A stretch of DNA of 64,000 bases from Candidatus Epulonipiscium fishelsonii (GCA_001983455.1 LJDB01000060.1:1-64000), one strand, 5' to 3'; shown: positions 18,194 to 28,830, counted from the stretch's first letter. The notes: generated by a model not told the origin, from the sequence alone. Numbers and translations: made by a program.

Positions 18194-19147
18194 GTGTCAA
18201 AAGTAACTTTAAAATCAACGAAACAAGAAATCATGGATGAGGTTGTTAAACTTCAAGAACAGCTTAAAGAAGCAAGAGCTTCAAAAGTCACTGTCTCTGA
18301 CGTTAAAACTACGAAAGAGAAAGAAGAAAAAGTGAAAAAAGCCCAAGAAATAATAGATATGAATATTTTAAATCCTGAGATTATTAAGCAGTTTAACGAT
18401 GTTAAGTTTGCTATTGAAGAGGCAAAAAAAGATCTTGCCGAAATACAAGAAGTTACAGATGCTATAATAGATGCGGAAGCCGTTATAATGGCAAAAAATA
18501 ATATTATTGCCGATAAGGAAAAACAAGAAGTTGAAAAGATTGAACAATTAAAAAAAGAAACTGAAGTTATTATAAATGATAAAACTAAAAAGGTATCAGA
18601 TCTAGAGCAAGAGTATGCTGATAAAAAGACTACTCTTGAAAAAGAAAGAAAAAGAGAAGCTGAGGAATTTGACTATACTTTAAAACGTTCTCGTAGACTT
18701 GATAATGATAAATGGGAAGAAGAAAAAGCAGCAAGATTAAAAGAAATCACTGACCGTGAAGATGCACTTTCCAAAAGAGAAGAAGAAATGACTAAGAAAG
18801 AAACTGAATTCAAAGAATTTAAAGAAAAAGTTGAAGGCATCAAAGACCTTGTGAAACAAGCAAAAGAAGACGGTCAAGCAGAAGCTAAAAAATCTTTTGA
18901 TAAAGAAAAAGCTATTGAAATTAATAGTATCAAGAAAAACGCTGAGTGGGAAATCAAACTTGCAAAAATGGAACAAGAACGTAACTTGGAAGATTTGATG
19001 AGAGCACAAGAACAAATTGAGAGCTTACAACAAAAACTTGAAGCAGCATACAACTCAATGAATGCACTAGCTACAACAACAGTACAATCTACTGGTGGCG
19101 TAAAAGTTCTTGATGTGGGAAGAAATTCAGAACCTCAAAAAAGATAA
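18194..19147 (+). CDS. Cytoplasmic long coiled-coil protein of unknown function
   Basis: A 317-residue protein without signal peptide or membrane segment. Residues from about 10 to 285 are almost entirely Lys/Glu-rich heptads, with a possible break near residue 75-85 (NPEIIKQFND). The final 30 residues (ALATTTVQSTGGVKVLDVGR) are different: uncharged, then a GVKVLDVGR tail that looks like a docking or strand-forming motif. GTG start chosen because AGGGAGG stands 10 bases before it. I do not recognise a family; the shape suggests a filament or scaffold protein. It is monocistronic and ends in a strong terminator. Confidence 0.75.
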   Translation: MSKVTLKSTKQEIMDEVVKLQEQLKEARASKVTVSDVKTTKEKEEKVKKAQEIIDMNILNPEIIKQFNDVKFAIEEAKKDLAEIQEVTDAIIDAEAVIMAKNNIIADKEKQEVEKIEQLKKETEVIINDKTKKVSDLEQEYADKKTTLEKERKREAEEFDYTLKRSRRLDNDKWEEEKAARLKEITDREDALSKREEEMTKKETEFKEFKEKVEGIKDLVKQAKEDGQAEAKKSFDKEKAIEINSIKKNAEWEIKLAKMEQERNLEDLMRAQEQIESLQQKLEAAYNSMNALATTTVQSTGGVKVLDVGRNSEPQKR

Positions 19148-19156
19148 ATGTTATAA

Positions 19157-19202
19157 GGACAAAGGTCATTTCTAAAAGGAAATTAACTTTGCCCTTTTTT
19201 TT
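19157..19202 (+). terminator. Rho-independent terminator of the coiled-coil gene
   Basis: GGACAAAG pairs with CTTTGCCC with one mismatch, inner ATTTC/GAAAT extends the stem, and eight T residues follow (19195-19202). The convergent transporter gene ends at the same point. Confidence 0.8.
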
Positions 19203-20127
19203 AAAATAAATTTAATATTATGGTTCCAACAATCGGAATGGTTAGACAACTTAATAACGTTGTTAGAAGAACAATTGTATTTGCATATTCGGGTTGAATG
19301 TTTCGCTCTCCTGCTACAAGAGCAACTTGACTCATTGTTGGCATTGCAGCTAACATACAAAATGTTTGTCTTGCAAGAAGAGGCATTGTGTTAAAAAATG
19401 GCAACAATAAAATAGAAATCACTACTATTGGATGCAATATTAATTTTGATCCAATTGCAAATCCAAGATTTTTGTCTATCTTCATACTTTTATAATCTGT
19501 AAAGAAAAACATCGCTCCTATATAAAGCATTGCCAAAGGAGTTGAGGAATCACTTATTCTATTTATTGCAACCATTAAAAAATCAGGTATTGGAACGTGA
19601 ATTAAAGCAAATATTAGTCCTAAGAAAAATCCACGTATTGGAGGAGCTAGTATTTGTTTTATTTTAAATTCTTTTTTATTACGGTCAAGAAGATTTACTG
19701 CCATTGACCAAAATAAAGTTGTATTGCCCATAAAATACAGTGTTACATATAAGCTACTTTTTGGGCCAAGAAAGGCTGTACACAAGGGTAGCCCCATAAA
19801 TATATTGTTTGTAAATGTCCCTCCTGCTCTTGTTACCCCTGCTGTAACTTTATCCATCTTAAATAAAATAGATAGTACAGTGACAATACCATAAAAAAGT
19901 CCAATTAGAGAAAATGTAACAAAGAAAAATTTTAACTGCCCCACTGTTTCTGCTTCCTGAAATTCAATATATCCACTTCTAAAAAGCGATATTGGAAAAA
20001 TAACGTTGATAAGAATTTTTGAAAGCAAAATTTTAAAATCCGAAGTTATATAACCGATTTTTGCAATTCCAAATCCAAGGCCAACCATGCAAAATAAACT
20101 TAAAACCCCTGTAATAAGTGTTTCCAT
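19201..20127 (-). CDS. AEC family (auxin efflux carrier-like) transporter
   Basis: A 308-residue integral membrane protein with about ten predicted helices in two halves, matching the AEC/mem_trans family (PF03547), whose bacterial members move organic acids such as malate or other anions. Recognisable features are the N-terminal GLGFGIAKIGYIT, NNIFMGLPLC in the first half, and the C-terminal ARQTFCMLAAMPTMSQVALVAGE, with the Pro-containing discontinuous helices typical of the family. AAAGGAG precedes the ATG. It is divergent from the MFS gene at 20199 with only 71 bp between, so they may share control. Confidence 0.88.
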   Translation of the reverse strand: METLITGVLSLFCMVGLGFGIAKIGYITSDFKILLSKILINVIFPISLFRSGYIEFQEAETVGQLKFFFVTFSLIGLFYGIVTVLSILFKMDKVTAGVTRAGGTFTNNIFMGLPLCTAFLGPKSSLYVTLYFMGNTTLFWSMAVNLLDRNKKEFKIKQILAPPIRGFFLGLIFALIHVPIPDFLMVAINRISDSSTPLAMLYIGAMFFFTDYKSMKIDKNLGFAIGSKLILHPIVVISILLLPFFNTMPLLARQTFCMLAAMPTMSQVALVAGERNIQPEYANTIVLLTTLLSCLTIPIVGTIILNLF

Positions 20128-20198
20128 ATTTTTACTCCTTTACAAATATATTACTTCTATAATATTATATAATATAGAATAAATAAAGGGGAGAAAAA

Positions 20199-21344
20199 AT
20201 GGAAAATATTATATTATTAATTAATTTTTTAGTTATGATTGCATTTAATATGGCTCATCCTGTAACGCCTATGATGATCCAAACACTGGGGTTACCTGAT
20301 TACATGTTCGGCGTATTCTTCTCAATGATGGCTATTTCAAATTTTGTTATGTCACCCATATGGGGAAAATGGTCCGATCAAGCGGGGCGAAAGCGTTATC
20401 TTGCAATCGGAACAATATTGTATGGATTATCTCAATTTGGATTTGGATTGAGTACGCAAGTGTTGCCGATATTATTTTTTAGAGCTCTTGGCGGAATAGG
20501 AGCCGCTTGCTTCTCTATAGTAATGATTGCAACAGTAAGTGATGTTTCGTCGCCAGAAAAAAGAGCTAGAAATTTTGCTTGGTATATGGCAACGTATTCT
20601 TTGGGAGCAGGCATCGGATCAATTTTAGGGGGGTACATAGGGCAACAAAATGGATATATAGCAAGTTTTGTGACTCAAGGAATTTATAGTATAATTTTGG
20701 GCATAATTATCTTTATTACGTTAAAAGAAACAAATACAAATCCACGTGAACAAAAAACCTTATATCTTGAGCATTTAAAATTTACTAAAAGTAGTATAAG
20801 TTTGAAAGGTGATATTGGTGTAACAATTATAGTAATGGCATTGATAAGCTTGACAACAACTGCTTACAATTCATCTATAAATTTTTATATTGAAGCAGTA
20901 TTGGGGCTTTCTTCAACATTAAATGGCACAGTAACTGCAACATCTGCTGTTATAGCACTATTTATGAATATACTTATAACTCCATATTTAGCAAAGAAAT
21001 TTTCTGTTTATAAGTCTATAAAAGTGATTACTCTTATAGCTGGAGTTAGTTTGGTAATTGGTGGAGCCACTACTTCACCTGTTATAGCAGGTATATTAAT
21101 TTTTGCTTTCGTATCTTCAAGTTCAATGATTGTGCCTATGCAACAGACAATTGTTACAAAAATTGCTGCAGAAAATTATGGTGAAGTTATGGGTATACAG
21201 GGTTCTGCCAAAGCTTTAGGAATGATAATAGGCTCTTTAGGTGCAGGATTTATTTTTATGATTGATCCAGAACTACCTTTTATATTTGCAGGAATAAGTG
21301 CAATACTAGCATTTTATTTTTTAACTAGACTTAAAGAAAGCTAA
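20199..21344 (+). CDS. Major facilitator superfamily efflux transporter
   Basis: A 381-residue, 12-helix MFS protein. The cytoplasmic loop motif A is clear: GKWSDQAGRKRYL between helices 2 and 3. Motif C-like GAGIGSILGGYIGQ in helix 5 marks the drug/H+ antiporter group of exporters. The second half repeats the fold (SVYKSIKVITLIAG). The substrate cannot be told. GGGGAG lies 7 bases before the ATG. It is followed 52 bp later by the Nudix gene on the same strand. Confidence 0.88.
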   Translation: MENIILLINFLVMIAFNMAHPVTPMMIQTLGLPDYMFGVFFSMMAISNFVMSPIWGKWSDQAGRKRYLAIGTILYGLSQFGFGLSTQVLPILFFRALGGIGAACFSIVMIATVSDVSSPEKRARNFAWYMATYSLGAGIGSILGGYIGQQNGYIASFVTQGIYSIILGIIIFITLKETNTNPREQKTLYLEHLKFTKSSISLKGDIGVTIIVMALISLTTTAYNSSINFYIEAVLGLSSTLNGTVTATSAVIALFMNILITPYLAKKFSVYKSIKVITLIAGVSLVIGGATTSPVIAGILIFAFVSSSSMIVPMQQTIVTKIAAENYGEVMGIQGSAKALGMIIGSLGAGFIFMIDPELPFIFAGISAILAFYFLTRLKES

Positions 21345-21396
21345 TTATATTTTGAACTAGTTTATTGTAATAATCATTTAGAGAAAGAGGAAAAAT

Positions 21397-21996
21397 ATGC
21401 AAATCAAAAAATTAAGTGTTTTAGCAAAAACCAGATACCTTACATTATATGATGCAATTTACACAAATAAAAAAGGAACAGAAAAGCATTGGAGCATTGC
21501 CAGTCGCAAAAATAAAGAAACGTTGGAGAACCAGTATTTTAACAATGTCGAAGATGCAGTGGATGCAGTAGTTATAGTGGGTCTTCATAGACCTACAAAA
21601 TCACTTGTAATTATAAAACAGTTTAGATTGCCTGTAAACAGTTATATATATGAGCTTCCAGCAGGCCTTATTGATCCAAATGAAACAATTGAAAACACTT
21701 TAAAGCGTGAGTTAAAAGAAGAAACTGGACTTAACATTACAGAAATTATTAATGATGGGAGCCATAATAAATTATATCTATCTCCAGGAATGACAGATGA
21801 ATCCGTAGCACTAGTATATTGCTTGTGTGACGGAGAGCTTTCTCAGGAATTTCTTGAAGAAGATGAGGACATTACTCCAATGCTTGTAAATAAAGAAAAA
21901 GCGATTGAAATATTAAATGGTAATATAAGATTAGATATAAAATGTTTTTTAATTCTATCAACTTTTGCTCAAGGAAAGCTAGATGATAAATTTTAA
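21397..21996 (+). CDS. Nudix hydrolase (ADP-sugar pyrophosphatase-like)
   Basis: Hydrolyses a nucleoside diphosphate linked to another group. The Nudix box is complete: GLIDPNE followed by RELKEETGL, matching GX5EX7REUXEEXGU, at about residues 87-109. The ELPAGLIDP entrance and the 199-residue length suit the ADP-ribose/ADP-sugar pyrophosphatase group (NudF-like). RBS AGAGGAAAA precedes the ATG. Its end overlaps the start of the VanZ-like gene by 14 bp, so the two are translationally linked. Confidence 0.88.
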   Translation: MQIKKLSVLAKTRYLTLYDAIYTNKKGTEKHWSIASRKNKETLENQYFNNVEDAVDAVVIVGLHRPTKSLVIIKQFRLPVNSYIYELPAGLIDPNETIENTLKRELKEETGLNITEIINDGSHNKLYLSPGMTDESVALVYCLCDGELSQEFLEEDEDITPMLVNKEKAIEILNGNIRLDIKCFLILSTFAQGKLDDKF

Positions 21997-22393
21997 ATTT
22001 ACTGCATTAGCAGTACTTACAATTTTAATATTTCTTTTAATTCCACCTTCAATGGTGGATGTTTTAAAAACTTTCCTTGAATGGATACTTCCTGCTTCAG
22101 ATAAGCCAGACGTAGGATTTGTATTTCCACATATAGACAAAGTTGTTCATATGGGGATGTTTTTCGGATTAACTTTCGTGTATTACCTTGAGTACTATGT
22201 AAATTATAAAACATTGCCTAAGTTTCCAAATGCACCTATAATTTTAATACTATTTGCTTTTTCTACAGAAATTATGCAACTATTAAGCGGATATAGAACA
22301 TTCGATTTATTAGATTTATTAGCTGATATAATAGGCATATTGTTAGGAATATTCTTATTAACAAAACTATATAAAAGACACTACAAAATTTGA
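21983..22393 (+). CDS. VanZ-like membrane protein
   Basis: A 136-residue protein with four predicted helices and the VanZ family marks DKVVHMGMFFGL (helix 2) and EIMQLL...R.FDLLDLLADIIGILLG (last two helices). VanZ of enterococci gives low teicoplanin resistance, but most chromosomal relatives have unknown roles at the cell envelope. It overlaps the Nudix gene and ends at a strong hairpin. Confidence 0.85.
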   Translation: MINFKFTALAVLTILIFLLIPPSMVDVLKTFLEWILPASDKPDVGFVFPHIDKVVHMGMFFGLTFVYYLEYYVNYKTLPKFPNAPIILILFAFSTEIMQLLSGYRTFDLLDLLADIIGILLGIFLLTKLYKRHYKI

Positions 22394-22430
22394 AGCAAGA
22401 ATAAACCGTACCACGAATAATAGATCAAAA

Positions 22431-22453
22431 AATGGAGCACAATGTGCTCCATT
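22431..22453. terminator. Bidirectional terminator between the VanZ-like and CitMHS genes
   Basis: A perfect 10-bp inverted repeat, AATGGAGCAC and GTGCTCCATT, with a 3-base loop, lies between two convergent genes (stops at 22393 and 22457). Confidence 0.8.
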
Positions 22454-22456
22454 AAA

Positions 22457-23764
22457 TTATAGCTGAACTAGACCAATTACTACTGCAAATATTAGCATAC
22501 ATATACTAACACCCCACAACCATTTAAAACTAAATTTAATATGGTCTTTTAATTCAATATCCGCTAAACCTATAGCAAGGAAAGTAGCTGGTACTAGTGG
22601 ACTAACTAATAACGCTACATTTTTACCTATAATCATAGTGATAGCTACGTTCATTGGTTCTACTCCGTACGTTTTCCCTACTTCTATAACTAAAGGAAGT
22701 AATCCATAGAAATATGCATCTGTTCCCAAAACCATACCTATAGGCAATGCTAAAACTCCCATAATTATATGAATTGCACTCCCCATTGAAGATGGAACAA
22801 CATTTAGAAGTGTTTGTGCCATTGCATCAAGCATACCTGTTTCTTGAATTACCCCAACAAATATTCCTGATGTTATCATTGTAGCTGAAATTAAAAGTGC
22901 TGATGGTGCGTGAGCTTTAAATCGTCTACCTTGTTCTTTTACATCTGGATAATTTATTATTATCGCTATAGCAAATGCTAACATAAACACTACATATGAT
23001 TGAACTTTATCAAGCATTAATATTATGATTACTAGTGCTGTTAAAATAATATTTATCTTTGCTAGGTGAGGACGTTTTAAAGCTAATACTTTTTCATCAA
23101 CTTTAGTTTCTCCTATTTCAGCATCTGATAATGTTGAAGGGTCAAATCCTGCCCCACGTTTTTTCTCAATATTTCCAAGTATTATAGCTAAAAGAACGGT
23201 AAAAATTAATCCTGCTATTTGGATTGGAATAAGTGGTTGCCATACTGCATTTGCATCCATTCCCAAAACAACAGCTGTTCTTGCAGTTGGGCCTCCCCAA
23301 GGCAACAAATTCATAACTCCCATTGCAGAAGCTATAATTGCTATTAGAACATATGGTCTAATGTTTAATTTTTTATAAATAGGAAGCATTGCTGGTATAG
23401 TTACCAATACGGTTGTTGCTGTTGCCCCATCTAAATGTCCCACTGTACTAATAAGTGCAGTTACAACTGTTACAGCAACAACATTTGTGCCAGCTTTTTT
23501 TACAAGACTATCAATAAGGCCATCAAACATTCCTGCATCATTCATAATTCCAAAATACAAAATTGAAAAGATAAATAATACAGCGTTGCTCATAGTAGTT
23601 TGAACACCAATTACAGCAAAATCACCAATTTCTGTAACTGAAAATCCTAAAATGGCTGCTGCTACTATTGGTAAAATAATAAATAAAGTTAAAGGACTAG
23701 CTTTTCCTTTTAATAGTAAAACAACCAATAAAGCAACCATTATATATCCTATTAATGAATACAC
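22457..23764 (-). CDS. CitMHS family metal-citrate/H+ symporter
   Basis: A 435-residue carrier with about 12 helices. Strong family marks: STVGHLDGATATTVLVTIPA, LLPWGGPTARTA and MITSGIFVGVIQETGM, as in the Mg/Ca-citrate symporters (TIGR00784). GTG start with AAGGGGGAA ahead. It is the last gene of a four-gene minus-strand operon with a MatC-like carrier, an amidohydrolase-like protein and an aconitase-like hydratase, which suggests uptake of a tricarboxylate or its metal complex. Confidence 0.88.
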   Translation of the reverse strand: MYSLIGYIMVALLVVLLLKGKASPLTLFIILPIVAAAILGFSVTEIGDFAVIGVQTTMSNAVLFIFSILYFGIMNDAGMFDGLIDSLVKKAGTNVVAVTVVTALISTVGHLDGATATTVLVTIPAMLPIYKKLNIRPYVLIAIIASAMGVMNLLPWGGPTARTAVVLGMDANAVWQPLIPIQIAGLIFTVLLAIILGNIEKKRGAGFDPSTLSDAEIGETKVDEKVLALKRPHLAKINIILTALVIIILMLDKVQSYVVFMLAFAIAIIINYPDVKEQGRRFKAHAPSALLISATMITSGIFVGVIQETGMLDAMAQTLLNVVPSSMGSAIHIIMGVLALPIGMVLGTDAYFYGLLPLVIEVGKTYGVEPMNVAITMIIGKNVALLVSPLVPATFLAIGLADIELKDHIKFSFKWLWGVSICMLIFAVVIGLVQL

Positions 23765-23835
23765 AATATTCCCCCTTTTGAACTGGACGAACTATGTTCA
23801 TCCTAAAAAATAAATTTTTTAATTTTCTTATGTAG

Positions 23836-25125
23836 TTAAATAAAAAGTGTGATTAAGCTCATTACCATTGTTGCCCCAAGACAAATTGGTATAGCTTTAA
23901 ACATTAAACCGTTAAACATTTTACTTCTTTCTTCATCATTACTACAAGAACCTAAAACTAAGCTTCCTCCAGACGAAAATGGTGAAACAGATGTGGCTTG
24001 TGCACCAATTACAATTGCAGCAAATAACAACATTGGATTTAATCCACTTGCTGAAGCGACTGTTGGAATAATCGGGAACAATGCAGGGCATACAACACCA
24101 ATTGTACTACTGAAAAATGACATACAACCGCCAATTAATACTAGTGCTATAGGTATAAGAACAACAGGAATATTTGAACTTACCCAGCTTGACAACAAAT
24201 CTATAGTGCCAGCTTTAATAGCCACCTGAATTAACATACCTACTCCACAAATCATAAGTAAGGTATTCCAAGGAACTTTAGCAATAACTGCTTTTTCGTC
24301 TCCTATCTTCATTAACAATGCAATAACTGTAAATATAATTGAGATTAATCCTACATCTAATTTTGAGTTTATAAAAGTAATTGCAGCGTTTGTAGGCAAT
24401 AATATTTTTAATATTGGAACAATTAATACTAGACCTACCATCGTAAATATTAAGGTTAAATTCTGTTTTTGCTTCGCATTAAATGGTTCTGGTTTTTCAA
24501 CTTCCAATTTTTCAGAACTAGTGCTTTTATTTCCAAATAATATAAATCCACTTATTACTATAACTGGTATTATAAAGGATAGTATAAAAATTGTAGTTGA
24601 GTATGAAAAAGATACATTGGAATACCCGTTTTCATCCATTAAGCCTCGAAATACGATACCGTTACCACTAGTCATAAAGTTCGCACCTGCTAATGCTCCA
24701 TAGTTAACGGAAATTGCTCCAACTAATTTATTCATTTTAGTTTTTTCGCATAAAATTAATGTTAGTGGAGCAAAAAATGCCAATACTGTATAATATCCTG
24801 CTCCCAGAGCAGCCACAAATGTTGATGATAAAAATATTATAAAAGGTAATAACTTAGGAAACTTTCTGCATTTATATAGCAAATACAAAGATAGTTTTTC
24901 TAGAGTTCCATTTACCAAAGCAAAATTGTAAAATAATGATACTGATAGAATTACGAAGAAAATGCTAATTGGCCACATTTTTATAACTTCAGATGCTTTT
25001 AAGTCTAGGAAAAAACACCCAATAATGTATGCAAACACTATTGCAAAAAGGCCTGTGTTTATTTTTGTCTTATATCCTAGTCCAATCGAAACAGCAATTG
25101 CTAAGATTACAACTAGGCTTATCAT
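23836..25125 (-). CDS. MatC/SLC13-like dicarboxylate carrier
   Basis: A 429-residue membrane protein with 11-12 helices. Its first part (GLGYKTKINTGLFAIVFAYIIG) matches the MatC N-terminal domain family of presumed malonate/dicarboxylate carriers; SNY-type motifs appear as GALAGANFMTSGNGIVF and GAQATSVSPFSSGGSLVLG in the two halves. Its ATG overlaps the stop of the upstream gene (ATGA), so it is translationally coupled. Two carboxylate carriers in one operon point to an antiport pair or to two related substrates. Confidence 0.85.
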   Translation of the reverse strand: MISLVVILAIAVSIGLGYKTKINTGLFAIVFAYIIGCFFLDLKASEVIKMWPISIFFVILSVSLFYNFALVNGTLEKLSLYLLYKCRKFPKLLPFIIFLSSTFVAALGAGYYTVLAFFAPLTLILCEKTKMNKLVGAISVNYGALAGANFMTSGNGIVFRGLMDENGYSNVSFSYSTTIFILSFIIPVIVISGFILFGNKSTSSEKLEVEKPEPFNAKQKQNLTLIFTMVGLVLIVPILKILLPTNAAITFINSKLDVGLISIIFTVIALLMKIGDEKAVIAKVPWNTLLMICGVGMLIQVAIKAGTIDLLSSWVSSNIPVVLIPIALVLIGGCMSFFSSTIGVVCPALFPIIPTVASASGLNPMLLFAAIVIGAQATSVSPFSSGGSLVLGSCSNDEERSKMFNGLMFKAIPICLGATMVMSLITLFI

Positions 25126-25979
25126 ATGCTTTCACTTCTTCCTAGCAACTTGGCTGGGATTTGTTTAGTCATATAATTTAACTTATCTTCTTCAACACCA
25201 TTATCTAATAAAAACTGCATGTATTGTTCCAGAGCAATTTCCCAATTTGGATTTTCAATCTGACCTCCATCAGTATCTACCATCACATTTTTATACCCTA
25301 CTCTTTTAATAATCTCAAGATTGTCAGCTAAGTTACTTTTATATACTCCACCGCCCATAGGTTGTGCATAGCATCTTTCTAAAATGACATCGTATTCTTT
25401 TACAATACGTTCTTGTTCTTCAGAACTCATTCCAACAACCCAAAACTCAGGATGAGTTATAACAATTTTTTCAACACCTATTTCACGTGCTTTTTTTACT
25501 ACGACAAATATTTCTTGTGGTGATAAATGTCCTGTCCCCAATACTACATTGTATTTTTTTATAAGCTCTAGTATGTCAACTAAATTTTCTACAACATTTC
25601 CTTCTTGGTTTACACATTGTATGCCACCAACTTGACCATTTTTATAAATTTGATTCGAGGCATGTATAGTGGGTAACCAAACAACTTTTGCTCCCATTTT
25701 TAAAGCCGTTTCCACCGCAATAGGATTTAATCCTCCTACACCATAGTTAAGTGTAATACTTCCATACATAACAAAGTCATTATTCATTCCATTATTAATA
25801 ATTTTGTTATGCTCATTAACTAAGAATGCTCTTTCAACAGTGCTTCCGTGGTGAGACTTTAAAACAATACCTTTTGCTCCAACCCTAATTCCTGCTTCCA
25901 TTAACTCAAAATCTGTGTATGCACGTTCTCTTATGTCTGGTGCTGAATGAACATGCATGTCATAAATTCCATTTAGCAT
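25122..25979 (-). CDS. DUF6282-type metal-dependent hydrolase of the amidohydrolase/PHP fold
   Basis: A 285-residue soluble protein. Likely metal ligands are spread as in TIM-barrel amidohydrolases: YDMHVHSAPD (7-16), KSHHGS near 42, GTGHLS near 150, ITHPEF near 175, and VDTDGG near 238. The reaction is not known for this family. AGGAGG precedes the ATG. It lies between the hydratase (upstream) and two carboxylate carriers, so it may cleave a lactone, amide or ester of the transported acid. Confidence 0.75.
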   Translation of the reverse strand: MLNGIYDMHVHSAPDIRERAYTDFELMEAGIRVGAKGIVLKSHHGSTVERAFLVNEHNKIINNGMNNDFVMYGSITLNYGVGGLNPIAVETALKMGAKVVWLPTIHASNQIYKNGQVGGIQCVNQEGNVVENLVDILELIKKYNVVLGTGHLSPQEIFVVVKKAREIGVEKIVITHPEFWVVGMSSEEQERIVKEYDVILERCYAQPMGGGVYKSNLADNLEIIKRVGYKNVMVDTDGGQIENPNWEIALEQYMQFLLDNGVEEDKLNYMTKQIPAKLLGRSESI

Positions 25980-26061
25980 TATATAATCCTCCTCTGTAAA
26001 AATAGGGAGGGAACACCATGTACTTTTCCCTTCCTATAAAAATGTTTTATTCGTATAAATA

Positions 26062-28326
26062 TTATTTCATTTTGTCTTTATTATAATTAATCAGAGAACC
26101 TGCTCTAACAATTAACTTTTCTTCATCAGTCATATTCGCAATATATAATTTAATTTCTTTAATCTCATCACCTATTACATATGCTTTTATGTCAGACAAA
26201 TCTTGACTTGCTAAAATTTGGTCTATATTTGGCACATAAATATAATCATTTAGCCCAAAGTCGTTGCAATCATCAATTAAGAACGGAACCATTCCCCAGT
26301 TCATAAGATTTGAACGGTATCTTTTCGTTGCATATTCTTTTGCAATATTCGCCACAGCTCCAAGAACTCTTTGGCAAGATGCTGCTTGTTCACGAGCAGA
26401 GCCGTCACCAGGTTTATTTGCATACACAACAGTTCCTAGTACTGTATCCATAGCATTTATATCTTTAGTTATAGACTTAATTTTTTCAAACACTAGTTTT
26501 AACTCATCATTTAAAGTTGTTGGGTCTATCCCGTTTACACGTGCTTTTTCTAGTTCATTGAATGCTTTTGCACGCCCAACATATTGTGGGTCACGTCTTG
26601 AAAGAGTAAACTCTGCAAGCCCTAGTGGATTTGAACGATATGAAGAAGTTTCTCCAGAAGGAATTAGCTCATCTGTTGTTGTAACAGGGTCATCAATAAA
26701 AGAAGCCACTTTCATTACAATGTTACTAGTCAATCTGCTCATTTGAGGCCAATCTTTAATATTTGGTCCATATTTAAGTTCAGCGTCTTCTTCTATTTTA
26801 ACGTATCCATTATATATACGGTTGTTATAAGAAGTAGGATCAAACTTGTAATCACTATAGTTTGTGGGCTCAAAATCACAATCAGTTGCTGGTGTTAAAA
26901 ATCCTCCATTTGCAACTGTAGCAGCTATGCTTCTTGCGTCCATTAAAGCAACTGAAGACATTTGACCATTTCCAGGCTTAGCGCCTTCTCTACTTGGAAA
27001 GTTCCTAGTTGTATGTCTGATTGATAATGCACCATTTGCGGGAGTGTCTCCTGCTCCAAAACATGGTCCACAAAAAGCAGTACGGATAATTGCACCAGAT
27101 GCCATAAATTCATTTAGTGCTCCGCTTTGTGTAAGTGCCATCATAACTGGTTGAGATGATGGATATACTGATAAAGATAATTCATCATTACCACAGCTTT
27201 TATTTTTAATGATTTTAGCACTTTCCATCATGTTGCTATACGTTCCACCTGCACAACCTGCAATAATTGCCTGGTCGACTTTCAGTTTGCCGTCTACAAT
27301 TTTACTAGTTAAATTAAATTCAATGTTTGGGTTACCAATGATTTTTCTTCCTTCTTCTTCAACAGTTTTTAATATTTCCTCTAAGTTTTCATTTAAATAG
27401 TCTATTTCGTATACGTTACTTGGATGAAATGGTAAAGCAATCATTGGTTTCACTTGGCTTAAATCAACATATATCATTCCATCATAATAAGCAATATCTT
27501 TTGGTGAAAGCTCTTTATAGTCTTCTTCTCTACCATGAGCTTTTAAATATGTACGAGTGTCATTGTCCGTTTTCCATATAGAAGATAGGCAAGTTGTTTC
27601 TGTTGTCATAACATCTATACCATTTCTAAAGTCAGTTTCTAATGAAGCAATTCCTGGGCCTACAAATTCCATAACTTTATTTTTTACATATCCGTTTGCA
27701 AAAACTTTCCCTATAATCGCTAGGGCAATATCTTGTGGACCAACACCTTTGCTTGGCTTTCCTGTTAGATAAACCCCGACTACATCTGGATAGTCAATGT
27801 CATATGTATCAGAAAGAAGTTGTTTAACTAGTTCTCCTCCACCTTCTCCAATAGCCATTGTCCCTAGTGCACCATAGCGGGTATGTGAATCTGATCCTAA
27901 AATCATTTTGCCGCACCCAGCCATCATCTCACGCATATATTGATGAATAACAGCAATATGAGGTGGCACGTATATTCCTCCATATTTTTTTGCAGCAGAT
28001 AATCCAAACATATGGTCATCTTCATTTATAGTCCCACCAACAGCACATAAACTATTGTGACAATTGGTTAGCACATATGGTATCGGAAATTTTTTTAGAC
28101 CACTCGCTTTAGCTGTTTGGATAATTCCGACAAATGTAATATCATGTGAAGCCATTGCATCAAACTTAATTTTCAACTTCTCAGAGTTTCCAGACGTATT
28201 GTGAGCCTGCAAAATTTCATACGCCATAGTACCTTTTTTTGCTTCTTCTTTAGATAAAGATGAGCACTCCTCAGATATTTCTTGATTATTTAAAAGATAC
28301 ATTCCTTGTTCATATAACTTTACCAT
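26062..28326 (-). CDS. Aconitase-superfamily hydratase (YbhJ-like)
   Basis: A 754-residue protein, matching the length of E. coli YbhJ (about 753), an aconitase paralogue with no firmly known substrate. [4Fe-4S] cysteines are in AGCAGGT and in FCGPCFG, and [12 protein letters not shown] is the conserved aconitase segment. The C-terminal swivel domain runs from about residue 560 ([13 protein letters not shown]). In E. coli ybhJ also neighbours an anion carrier. Here it is the first gene of the carboxylate operon; AAGGAGG precedes the ATG. Probable role: dehydration/hydration of the imported hydroxy-acid. Confidence 0.85.
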   Translation of the reverse strand: MVKLYEQGMYLLNNQEISEECSSLSKEEAKKGTMAYEILQAHNTSGNSEKLKIKFDAMASHDITFVGIIQTAKASGLKKFPIPYVLTNCHNSLCAVGGTINEDDHMFGLSAAKKYGGIYVPPHIAVIHQYMREMMAGCGKMILGSDSHTRYGALGTMAIGEGGGELVKQLLSDTYDIDYPDVVGVYLTGKPSKGVGPQDIALAIIGKVFANGYVKNKVMEFVGPGIASLETDFRNGIDVMTTETTCLSSIWKTDNDTRTYLKAHGREEDYKELSPKDIAYYDGMIYVDLSQVKPMIALPFHPSNVYEIDYLNENLEEILKTVEEEGRKIIGNPNIEFNLTSKIVDGKLKVDQAIIAGCAGGTYSNMMESAKIIKNKSCGNDELSLSVYPSSQPVMMALTQSGALNEFMASGAIIRTAFCGPCFGAGDTPANGALSIRHTTRNFPSREGAKPGNGQMSSVALMDARSIAATVANGGFLTPATDCDFEPTNYSDYKFDPTSYNNRIYNGYVKIEEDAELKYGPNIKDWPQMSRLTSNIVMKVASFIDDPVTTTDELIPSGETSSYRSNPLGLAEFTLSRRDPQYVGRAKAFNELEKARVNGIDPTTLNDELKLVFEKIKSITKDINAMDTVLGTVVYANKPGDGSAREQAASCQRVLGAVANIAKEYATKRYRSNLMNWGMVPFLIDDCNDFGLNDYIYVPNIDQILASQDLSDIKAYVIGDEIKEIKLYIANMTDEEKLIVRAGSLINYNKDKMK

Positions 28327-28830
28327 ATATATCCTCCTTATATTGACTAATAAACTATTAAATAATTTAATTCAATAGTTTATTTTAATACTGATACGAA
28401 CATTATAAGCTATAGTACAGAAATAAGCAAATACTATATTTAAATAAGTGATATAACTTTTACTTATATACTTTTCAAATATTATTAGTATATTTATGTT
28501 GCATTTTAATATAACTTGTAGATATTAAGCGAAACTTATTCCATAACCTACCTATAATTAATTAAGCTATACTTATATTTCAATGGAGGGTATAACTTTT
28601 ACTTATATGTTTTCTAGTGTTTTTCAATTTGATATGTTACTTTTACTGTATTTTTCAATTTAAAACATAACATCAACGTCTTGTGCTTGTTAATTGCATT
28701 TTTTATATTACTATTAAAGGCGATTTTCTTATGGTAAATTTAAAAAATAACTATATATCCCTCACTAGTGTATCCATCGAAATTCCAGATACGTACAAAC
28801 ACTTGGCTTTTTGTGGAAATATTCAGTGAT

